DNA from: Roseicyclus amphidinii
GTDB taxonomy: Bacteria > Pseudomonadota > Alphaproteobacteria > Rhodobacterales > Rhodobacteraceae
Assembly: GCF_030163755.1 (NCBI RefSeq)
Contig: NZ_JASJOE010000035.1
Coordinates: forward strand, 1 to 36,789
Direction of reading: 5' to 3'
Length of the DNA: 36,789 nucleotides
The translations under genes and the position numbers were made by a program. The notes under the pieces are model-generated. The model did not search any database. It had not been told where the DNA came from and was given only the letters and a program-made list of their open reading frames with translations. Below, piece after piece: positions 30,989-36,789 of this stretch; the first letter of the stretch is position 1, and each line of letters starts with the position of its first letter.

Positions 30989-32473
30989 TCAGGGCAGCGA
31001 CACCGCCACGTTGTCCAGCTTCAGGTCCGTCGCCGCGGTCCAGCTCGACCAGGGGTTGGTGAACTGGAGGGTCACCTGCTCGGTCGTCGAGACGAAGGGA
31101 AGCTCGAGCGGCAGCAGCTGGCCATCCTCGACCGTCACGGTCGTCTGCGCCAGCGTGGCACCGGTTGCGCTGAGGACCGTCGCCTGCAGCGCATGGCTCG
31201 CCACGCCCGAGCCGAACTCGAACACGTCGGCGGTCAGCACGTAGTCCGCGCCGGGCGTGACGGTGACGACCTGCGACGCGACACCCCCCGCGGGCCTGTC
31301 CCAGGCATTGAAGCCAAGGGATTGCTCGTAAATGACAATCTGCCCCGTCCCGCTGTTCAGGTGCCAGCCGGTGCCGGTGTTCGAGGCGAAATCGCCGTTC
31401 ACGACGGTCGGCACGATGGCCTCCTCCAGGGTGGTGACGGTGCCGCGGATGTTGTCGACGATCAGGTCGCCGCCGGGACCGGGGGGGTTGACGATCTCGA
31501 AACGGATCGGCGCGCCGTTCAGCGCGGGGTCGCTCACCGTCGCGGTGACGGTCACGGTCTCGAGCCGGTTGATATCGCCGGTCGACCCCGAGGTCGTGCC
31601 GATCACCGTCGATCCCGCGTAGATGTTCAGCACATAGGGTTGATCGCCGCTGTAGCTGTAGCTCCCGTCGCCGATATCGACCGAGAATTCATAGGTGGCC
31701 CCGGCGTAATAGACCGCGTCGAGCGTCTGGCTGAGCGCGGTGGAGTTCGTGCCGCCATCGTGGTAGATCACCCCCACGTTCTGCCCGGTCACGGTCGACT
31801 CGTCGATCGACCACCACCCCGGATTGAAATCCCCCACCAGCCCCTCTCCCACGTAGGACGCGGTCCATTGCGGGATGCCGATGGTCCACAACCCATTCAT
31901 CAGTTGCGCCTCTTCGAAACCCGCGTTCAGCATGGGCATGTCCGCGCGCACGGGAAAGAGCGGTGGAGGCTCGGGCGGGGTGCCGCCGCCCGTATCGCCA
32001 CCCGTATCGCCACCCGCATCGCCGCCGCCGGTGGGCTCTTCGGTCGGGGTGCCGCCATCGCCCGTGCAATCCGGTGTCGTCTCCGGGTCGCAGCCCCCCT
32101 CGGTCGGGGGCGGGTCCAGCGGCCCGCCGTTGGCGACCACGGTCAGCGTCTCGTTGCCGCCCCAGGGGGTCTCGGTGTCCGGCCGCTCGGCATTGGGCAT
32201 GATCGCCGCCTGTTCACCCCAGAGCTCGGGTTGCGGGATCGCCAGCTGGTCGGCCCAGGGGGCCTGGAAATAAGAGCCCTGCACCTCGCTGCGCATGTTG
32301 GAGCTGTATTGCGTGAACGTGTCCTTGCCCATGTTCAGCGCCACCGCGCCGGCCGCGGTCGCACCGCAGCAGATCAGCACCCAGTCGATCGTCGCCACGC
32401 CCTCCTCGGCCGCTGAAAAGCGGCGCAGGCGGTTCAGGGCCGTGCGGCCGATTGCGATCCGGCAACCCGTCAT
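30989..32473 (-). CDS. Pilin-like N-terminus fused to two beta-sandwich domains
   Basis: A 494-aa protein of unusual design. Residues 14-47 look like a Flp/TadE-type pilin start: basic lead, then EEG (23-25), VATIDW with an acidic residue at +5 after Gly25, then a hydrophobic helix to about 47. A linker rich in Gly/Thr/Pro/Asp follows (about 115-172, with GGDT repeats). Two carbohydrate-binding-like beta-sandwich domains come next: about 178-346 (MLNAGFEEAQLMNGLW; IRFEIVNP) and 355-494 (VNGDFASNTGTGWHLN; LQFTNPWSSWTAATDLKLDN). Likely a surface or pilus-associated adhesin, by inference. ATG 32473 was chosen over an upstream in-frame extension. It is divergent from rpsF. Confidence 0.7.
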   Translation of the reverse strand: MTGCRIAIGRTALNRLRRFSAAEEGVATIDWVLICCGATAAGAVALNMGKDTFTQYSSNMRSEVQGSYFQAPWADQLAIPQPELWGEQAAIMPNAERPDTETPWGGNETLTVVANGGPLDPPPTEGGCDPETTPDCTGDGGTPTEEPTGGGDAGGDTGGDTGGGTPPEPPPLFPVRADMPMLNAGFEEAQLMNGLWTIGIPQWTASYVGEGLVGDFNPGWWSIDESTVTGQNVGVIYHDGGTNSTALSQTLDAVYYAGATYEFSVDIGDGSYSYSGDQPYVLNIYAGSTVIGTTSGSTGDINRLETVTVTATVSDPALNGAPIRFEIVNPPGPGGDLIVDNIRGTVTTLEEAIVPTVVNGDFASNTGTGWHLNSGTGQIVIYEQSLGFNAWDRPAGGVASQVVTVTPGADYVLTADVFEFGSGVASHALQATVLSATGATLAQTTVTVEDGQLLPLELPFVSTTEQVTLQFTNPWSSWTAATDLKLDNVAVSLP

Positions 32474-32739
32474 GGCGACATCCTCGGCAAAACCCGGTTG
32501 GGGCACCGAAACGCCCCCACCCGCCTCGCCTAGAGCCGCGGCGTGGTCGAATTGAGGCAGCAATGGGGAAGCCCCGTGGAACCGCGCACCTGCCCTCCCT
32601 TGCGCCGGGGGGGCGGGGACGGTAAGGGGACGTCGTCTCTGCCGTTCGCAATCTGAATGGCGTGCTCCCTCGTGGCCGGTTTGGCAGAGACACTCGACCC
32701 CGGCCTTTGAAAGACGCCCGAAACAGAACTGGAGCTTCC
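32474..32739 (+). promoter_or_regulatory. Intergenic region with rpsF leader
   Basis: 266 bp between divergent genes, without a coding region. A possible rpsF promoter is TTGCGC (32600-32605), 17 bp, TAAGGG (32623-32628); it is weak. GGCCGG (32674-32679) can pair with CCGGCC (32700-32705) across a 20-nt loop, 35 nt before the ATG; this may be a ribosomal-protein leader structure. GGAG at 32731-32734 is the ribosome binding site. Confidence 0.35.
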
Positions 32740-33093
32740 ATGCCTCTCTACGAGCATGTGATGATCGCGCGTCAGGACCTGTCCAACGCGCAGGCCGAGG
32801 GCCTGATCGAGCACTTCGGCACCATCCTCAAGGACAATGGCGGCAGCGTCGTCGACACCGAATATTGGGGTGTCAAGACGATGGCCTACAAGATCAACAA
32901 GAACCGCAAGGGCCATTACGCCTACCTGCGCACCGACGCGCCTTCGGCCGCCGTGCAGGAGATGGAGCGCCTGATGCGCCTTCACGACGACGTGATGCGC
33001 GTGCTGACCATCAAGGTCGACGCCCACGAAGAAGGCCCGTCGGTCCAGATGCAGAAGCGTGACGACCGCGAAGGTCGCCGTGAGCGCCGCTGA
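32740..33093 (+). CDS. rpsF: 30S ribosomal protein S6
   Basis: Small-subunit ribosomal protein that binds S18 and 16S rRNA in the central domain; 117 aa. [18 protein letters not shown] at the N-terminus and [20 protein letters not shown] near 43-62 are the family hallmarks. The C-terminal tail is charged ([13 protein letters not shown]), longer than the minimal S6. It is the first gene of the conserved rpsF-rpsR-rplI operon, 14 bp before rpsR. Confidence 0.98.
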   Translation: MPLYEHVMIARQDLSNAQAEGLIEHFGTILKDNGGSVVDTEYWGVKTMAYKINKNRKGHYAYLRTDAPSAAVQEMERLMRLHDDVMRVLTIKVDAHEEGPSVQMQKRDDREGRRERR

Positions 33094-33107
33094 GAGAGGA
33101 TAGAATC

Positions 33108-33335
33108 ATGGCAGCCAAACCGTTTTTCCGCCGTCGCAAGTCCGATCCGTTCGAGGGCGAGAACGCCCCCAAGATCGACTACAAGGACACCCGCCTGTTG
33201 CAGCGCTACATCTCCGAGCGCGGCAAGATCGTGCCCTCCCGCATCACCGCGGTCGGCGCCAAGAACCAGCGCAAGCTCGCCCAGGCGATCAAGCGCGCGC
33301 GGTTCCTGGCCCTGCTGCCCTATGCCGTCAAGTAA
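33108..33335 (+). CDS. rpsR: 30S ribosomal protein S18
   Basis: Small-subunit protein of 75 aa that forms a dimer with S6 on 16S rRNA. Hallmarks are [14 protein letters not shown] at the N-terminus, [19 protein letters not shown] near 23-41 and [20 protein letters not shown] near 45-64. No zinc-ligand cysteines are present (a C-minus form). An AGAGGA ribosome binding site precedes the ATG; rplI follows 12 bp later. Confidence 0.98.
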   Translation: MAAKPFFRRRKSDPFEGENAPKIDYKDTRLLQRYISERGKIVPSRITAVGAKNQRKLAQAIKRARFLALLPYAVK

Positions 33336-33347
33336 GGAGCCGAACCG

Positions 33348-33968
33348 ATGGATGTGATCCTTCTGGAACGCGTGGCCAAGCTTGGCCAGATGGGCGAAGT
33401 CGTCTCGGTCAAGGACGGCTACGCGCGCAACTACCTTCTGCCCCAGAAAAAGGCGCTGCGCGCCAATGACGCCAACATGGCGGCCTTCGAAGCGCAGAAA
33501 GCCGTGCTCGAGGCGCGCAACCTCGAGACCAAGGTCGAGGCCGAGAAGCTGGCCGAGAAGCTCGACGGGCAGCAGTTCGTCGTGATCCGCTCGGCGTCGG
33601 ACGCCGGTGCGCTTTACGGCTCGGTCACCACCCGTGACGCGGCCGATGCCGCGACCGAGGCCGGTGTCACCGTCGACCGCAAGCAGGTGCAGCTGTCTAG
33701 CCCGATCAAGGAACTGGGTCTGCACAGCGTGCAGGTCGTCCTGCACCCCGAGGTCGAAGTGACGATCGTTCTGAACGTCGCCCGCTCGCCCGAAGAGGCC
33801 GAGCTGCAGGCGTCGGGCAAGACGATCCAGGAACTGGCCGCCGAGGAAGAGGCCGCCGCCGAATTCGAGATCGCCGAGCTGTTCGACGACATCGGCGGGG
33901 CGCAGAACGACGACGACGAGGGCGACGCCCCCCGCGCCGCCGCCTCGGACGAGGACGCGCAGTCCTGA
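33348..33968 (+). CDS. rplI: 50S ribosomal protein L9
   Basis: Large-subunit protein that binds 23S rRNA near the L1 stalk; 206 aa. The N-terminal RNA-binding domain shows [20 protein letters not shown] and [15 protein letters not shown] (about 3-37). A long connecting helix follows (about 40-75), then the C-terminal domain with [15 protein letters not shown]. About 50 extra C-terminal residues are highly acidic and Ala-rich ([19 protein letters not shown], then DDDEGD), a tail common in Rhodobacterales. It is the last gene of the operon, closed by a terminator. Confidence 0.98.
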   Translation: MDVILLERVAKLGQMGEVVSVKDGYARNYLLPQKKALRANDANMAAFEAQKAVLEARNLETKVEAEKLAEKLDGQQFVVIRSASDAGALYGSVTTRDAADAATEAGVTVDRKQVQLSSPIKELGLHSVQVVLHPEVEVTIVLNVARSPEEAELQASGKTIQELAAEEEAAAEFEIAELFDDIGGAQNDDDEGDAPRAAASDEDAQS

Positions 33969-34011
33969 TCCGGCCCCTCACGGGCCCACTCACAGGGTCG
34001 TGAAGACACGC

Positions 34012-34046
34012 AGGCCGCATCCCCACGGGGTGCGGCCTATTTCTTT
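34012..34046 (+). terminator. Intrinsic terminator of rpsF-rpsR-rplI
   Basis: GGCCGCA (34013-34019) pairs with TGCGGCC (34031-34037), with inner CCCC/GGGG pairing, followed by TATTTCTTT. It lies about 45 nt after the rplI stop and 27 nt before the next gene. Confidence 0.8.
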
Positions 34047-34072
34047 GGCGGAGCCCCTGACCGGAGACCGCC

Positions 34073-35275
34073 ATGCGCCGCGCCCTAGCCCTTGCACTTG
34101 CCCTTGCCTGCCTTGCCTCGTTCACCGCCCCCGGCCTGGCCGAGCCCTGGCCGGACGGTGCGCCGAACCGCCCCGGCATCGGCCCCGCCTTTCCCGAACA
34201 GACCGAGGCGCCCGCGCAGATCACCCGGCCCGCGCCCGCGCTGTCGCAGGTGGCAAGCGGCCTCGACACGCCCTGGGGGCTGGCCGTCCTGCCCGGCGGG
34301 GCGGGCTACCTCGTGACCGAACGCGGCGGGACGCTGCGCCATGTGGCGCGCGACGGCGCGGTCTCGGCCCCGCTGGCGGGCGTGCCCGAGGTGGTGGCCT
34401 TCCGGCAGGGCGGGCTGCTGGACATCGCGCTTGCGCCCGATTTCGCCGACAGCCGGGCGCTTTACCTGACGCTTGCCGCACCCGCGGGGCTGGGCCGCTC
34501 GGCCACCGCGGCGGTGCGCGCGCGCCTGTCACAGGACATGGGCGCGCTGCAGGACGTGACCGAGATCTTCCGGCAGGACCCGCCCGCGATGATCCCCGGC
34601 CATTTCGGCAGCCGCATCGTGCCGCTTCCCGACGGCACCGTCGCGCTGACCACGGGCGACCGGATGCGCCATGCCGCGCGCGCGCAGGACCCCGCCACCG
34701 GCTACGGCGCGGTGATCCGCGTGACGCCCGAGGGCGCTGTGCCGCCGGACAATCCCTTTCTCGACAGGCCGGGCGCGCTGGCCACGCTCTATTCCCACGG
34801 GCACCGCAACCTGCAGGGGGCGGCGGTCGATCCCGTGACCGGGCGGCTCTGGACGCTGGAACACGGGCCCGCGGGGGGCGACGAGTTGAACCTTATCGAG
34901 CCGGGCGGCAATTACGGCTGGCCTGTCGCCAGCTACGGCGTGAACTACGGCGGCTCCGAGGTCGGCGACGGCCGCGCCGCCCATGCGCCCGATTTCGTGC
35001 CGCCGCGCTATTACTGGGATCCGGTGATCGCGCCGGGCGGGATGGTGTTCTACGAGGGCGCGATGTTCCCCGAGTGGCGGGGCGACATCCTCGCCGCCGG
35101 GCTGGTGGCGCAGGCCGTGGTGCGGCTTGACCTGTCGGGCGAGCGCGTGACCGGCGAGGAACGGCTGGCCGAGGGTGTGGGCCGGGTGCGCGACGTGGCC
35201 GTCGACGCGGACGGCGCGGTCCTGTTCCTCACCGACGAGGGCGACGCCTCGCGCCTGATGCGGCTGGCGCGCTGA
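34073..35275 (+). CDS. Periplasmic PQQ-dependent sugar dehydrogenase (sorbosone dehydrogenase-like)
   Basis: Soluble aldose sugar dehydrogenase of the GSDH/sorbosone dehydrogenase family, 400 aa with a signal peptide (about 1-23, ending ASFTAPGLA). The six-bladed beta-propeller landmarks are LDTPWGLAVLPGGAGYLVTE near 63-82, GGLLDIALAPDFADSRALYL near 112-131, PGHFGSRIVPLPDG near 178-191, YSHGHRNLQGAAVDPVTGRL near 239-258 and GGDELNLIEPGGNYGWP near 267-283. Family members oxidise aldoses to lactones with PQQ and calcium and pass electrons to the respiratory chain. It is monocistronic and its stop lies only 9 bp from the convergent gene. Confidence 0.93.
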   Translation: MRRALALALALACLASFTAPGLAEPWPDGAPNRPGIGPAFPEQTEAPAQITRPAPALSQVASGLDTPWGLAVLPGGAGYLVTERGGTLRHVARDGAVSAPLAGVPEVVAFRQGGLLDIALAPDFADSRALYLTLAAPAGLGRSATAAVRARLSQDMGALQDVTEIFRQDPPAMIPGHFGSRIVPLPDGTVALTTGDRMRHAARAQDPATGYGAVIRVTPEGAVPPDNPFLDRPGALATLYSHGHRNLQGAAVDPVTGRLWTLEHGPAGGDELNLIEPGGNYGWPVASYGVNYGGSEVGDGRAAHAPDFVPPRYYWDPVIAPGGMVFYEGAMFPEWRGDILAAGLVAQAVVRLDLSGERVTGEERLAEGVGRVRDVAVDADGAVLFLTDEGDASRLMRLAR

Positions 35276-35284
35276 AGGGGCCTG

Positions 35285-35740
35285 TCAGAACGTCTCGAGC
35301 GTGAGGCGTGCGGCGCAGCCGCCGGGCCGGTAGGTGCCGACCCAGACCCGGTAGGAGCCATCCGCGGGGGCATCGAGGCTGAGCGAGGCGGTGCGCCCGG
35401 TGCCGCTGTCGTCGTCGAAGAACCAGCGCCCGCGCGGATCGCGCAGCAACAGGACCGTGTCGCACTCGGCATTGGCGCGCAGGTGCAGCCGGGCGTAGCG
35501 GCCCATGCCGGTCAGCAGCGCCTGCAGGTCGGGCGCAGGGCGCACGACCCCCTGCCGTCCGAAGCCGCAGTGCCACAGCGCAACCTCGCCCCCTGCGCGC
35601 AGGTGGACCACCTCGGGCGACCACAGGTCGCGCCCGGTCCAGGCGGCATGGGCCGCAGGCACCGCGATGGGATCGGGGCAGGCCGACGCGGGCCCCGCGA
35701 GGGCAACGACCAGAACAAGAACGCGCAACAGGGACCACAT
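35285..35740 (-). CDS. Secreted single-domain four-Cys PPC-like protein
   Basis: A 151-aa exported protein with a signal peptide (about 1-20, LLRVLVLVVALAGPASA then C21). The mature part is one copy of the domain repeated in the neighbouring large protein. It has four cysteines at C21, C58, C93 and C142, with the pattern CP, C-G-F, ECDTVLLLRDPRGRWFFDDD and VWVGTYRPGGC. The FFDDDSG segment and beta-rich pattern resemble bacterial pre-peptidase C-terminal (PPC) domains, which often bind calcium. The start ATG at 35740 was preferred over a GTG at 35749 because AGGG lies 8 nt upstream. Function unknown. Confidence 0.7.
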   Translation of the reverse strand: MWSLLRVLVLVVALAGPASACPDPIAVPAAHAAWTGRDLWSPEVVHLRAGGEVALWHCGFGRQGVVRPAPDLQALLTGMGRYARLHLRANAECDTVLLLRDPRGRWFFDDDSGTGRTASLSLDAPADGSYRVWVGTYRPGGCAARLTLETF

Positions 35741-35783
35741 GCGGGCCACCCTGCCACGGGCAGGTTAACACCGGCCTAATGCG

Positions 35784-35822
35784 AAAAGGCCCCCCGGACG
35801 GCGCGCTGCCATCCGGGGGGCC
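35784..35822 (-). terminator. Strong intrinsic terminator between the two PPC-like genes
   Basis: An 11-bp perfect stem, GGCCCCCCGGA (35788-35798) with TCCGGGGGGCC (35812-35822), is followed on the minus strand by TTTT (35787-35784). It lies 25 nt beyond the stop of the large repeat protein and 43 bp before the start of the small one, so the two genes are probably separate transcription units. Confidence 0.88.
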
Positions 35823-35847
35823 CGTGACGCGGCCGTCACCGCGGCGG

Positions 35848-36789
35848 TCAGCTGTGCCAGGTCTCCATCTCGATGGTGGCCGGGCAGGTGCCGCCGAAGG
35901 TGCCGACCCAGACATCGACGCGGCCGTTCAGCATCTGGGTGTTGGTCAGGTTGATCAGCGGGTTGAGGTTGCCGTTGCTGTCATCGTCGAAATGCCACAT
36001 CCCGTCGGGCGTGCGCACCAGCAGGAGCGTGTCGCAGCTCGCTTCGCCCTCGATCTCGAGCCGGCCATACTCCTGCATCCCCGAGAGGAAGAAGCTGTAG
36101 TTCGGCTGCGCCGAGAACGACCCCCAGGCCGCGACCGGCAGGCCGCAGCTCGAGATGTCGGTCGGGCCGCCCGCGGTCAGCGCGTAATCGGTCGGGCTGT
36201 AGAGGTTCGAGCCGGTGGTGTTGACGACCGCCCCCTGCATCGCGGGGTTCGGGCAACCGGGCATCCCGCCGCCGGGCTGGGGCATCGGGGCCATGGAAGC
36301 CGAGCTGCGGAAGACGATCGTGCCCTGGCAGGTCGAGCCGCCGAAGGAGCCGACCCAGATGTCGACCCGCCCGTTGAGCGCCGCGCCGTCGATCTGCAGC
36401 TGGGGCTGCACGCCGTTGGTGCCGTCATCGTTGAAGTGCCACTGCCCGTAGGCATCGCGGATGATCATCGTCGGATCGCAATCCGATGTCGTCTCGGCGG
36501 TGAACTGGTAGCCGGTCATCTGCGACATGTAGAGCGTGAAGCTCGGGGCCTCGTTGGCGTAGCCCCAGCCGTCGATGCCGGGGCAATTGGCGACCTCGTG
36601 CTGGCCGCCGACCTGCGCGACATAGGCCTGCGCCGAGACCAGCTGCGGGCCGGTCACGGTCAGCGAGGGGCCGACCATGTTGGGGTTGGGGCAGATCGCC
36701 GCCGGGATCGGCGCGGGCACGGGTGCGGGGATCGGGGCCGGCACCGGTGCGGGCACCGGCACGGGCACGGGCGCAGGAACCGGGGCGGG
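35848..36789 (-). CDS. Proline-rich secreted protein with two four-Cys PPC-like domains (5' end outside window)
   Basis: An open frame running from the stop at 35848 to the window edge, so the N-terminus is missing; at least 313 residues are present. It begins with a Pro-Val/Ala/Ile repeat (PVPAPVPAPIPAPVPAPIPA), then two copies of a domain of about 125 residues separated by a Pro/Gly/Met linker. Copy A has CPNP, ANCPG, SDCDPTMIIRD, QWHFNDDG, RVDIWVGSFGGSTC. Copy B has CPNP, SSCGLP, SCDTLLLVRTPDGMWHFDDD, RVDVWVGTFGGTC. Each carries four cysteines in the same order. The small neighbour gene has a third copy. Likely an exported envelope protein; function unknown. Confidence 0.7.
   Translation of the reverse strand, partial: PAPVPAPVPVPVPAPVPAPIPAPVPAPIPAAICPNPNMVGPSLTVTGPQLVSAQAYVAQVGGQHEVANCPGIDGWGYANEAPSFTLYMSQMTGYQFTAETTSDCDPTMIIRDAYGQWHFNDDGTNGVQPQLQIDGAALNGRVDIWVGSFGGSTCQGTIVFRSSASMAPMPQPGGGMPGCPNPAMQGAVVNTTGSNLYSPTDYALTAGGPTDISSCGLPVAAWGSFSAQPNYSFFLSGMQEYGRLEIEGEASCDTLLLVRTPDGMWHFDDDSNGNLNPLINLTNTQMLNGRVDVWVGTFGGTCPATIEMETWHS

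Noticed and set aside
33108-33335. Zinc-binding S18 variant
   Set aside because: No cysteine ligands are present; it is the ordinary zinc-free form.
1-36789. tRNA, rRNA or riboswitch genes
   Set aside because: Read through the spacers by eye; no cloverleaf, rRNA or known riboswitch core was recognised. A covariance-model search would settle this.

Overview
The window looks like chromosome from a high-GC alphaproteobacterium of the order Rhodobacterales (Roseobacter/Rhodobacter group). The evidence is a complete gene transfer agent (GTA) cluster of the Rhodobacter capsulatus type next to cysE, the fabI-fabB-fabA block divergent from an Irr-type iron regulator, and the fabD-fabG-acpP-fabF-mltG block. 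Codons are strongly G/C-ending throughout, and many genes overlap by 4 or 8 nt as start/stop pairs. I saw no tRNA, rRNA, CRISPR array, insertion sequence or integrase.

Layout. Positions 1-2573 (minus): a three-gene operon of HAD-type 2-haloacid dehalogenase, alpha/beta hydrolase and PLP-dependent threonine/serine dehydratase. 2737-3165 (plus): SlyD-like FKBP prolyl isomerase. 3271-5904 (minus): fabA-fabB-fabI for unsaturated and saturated fatty-acid synthesis. 6065-8649 (plus): irr, a small membrane protein and the ribosome-associated GTPase typA/bipA, closed by a terminator. 8729-9556 (minus): cysE.

Positions 9644-24827 (minus) are the GTA structural cluster, transcribed right to left: small and large terminase, portal, a small membrane protein, prohead protease, capsid, connector/adaptor/terminator proteins, major tail protein, tail chaperones, a short tape measure, distal tail, Fe-S-type hub, NlpC/P60 peptidase, the 'megatron' baseplate protein and a DUF2793 protein. 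All genes appear intact. There is no integrase, replication or lysis gene, as expected for a GTA rather than a prophage. Upstream lie tandem CtrA-like boxes, a weak -35/-10 pair and an intrinsic terminator before g1. A second terminator-like hairpin overlaps the end of g2, and a long hairpin follows the capsid gene.

Positions 25067-30879 (minus): fabD, a ClpP-fold-like membrane protein, fabG, acpP, fabF and mltG. Between acpP and fabF is a 271-bp tandem duplication that copied the 3' end of acpP. 30989-32473 (minus): an unusual pilin-like protein with two C-terminal beta-sandwich domains. 32740-33968 (plus): rpsF-rpsR-rplI. 34073-35275 (plus): periplasmic PQQ-type sugar dehydrogenase. 35285-36789 (minus): two secreted proteins carrying three copies of one four-cysteine domain; the second runs off the window.

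Most notable: (1) the GTA megatron carries an apparent LamG/concanavalin-like domain of about 190 residues inside its TIM-barrel domain; (2) the GTA leader and the g2-g3 gap have terminators that would need read-through for full expression; (3) a recent acpP-end duplication with GGCCGC microhomology; (4) a pilin/beta-sandwich fusion and a repeated four-Cys domain family.
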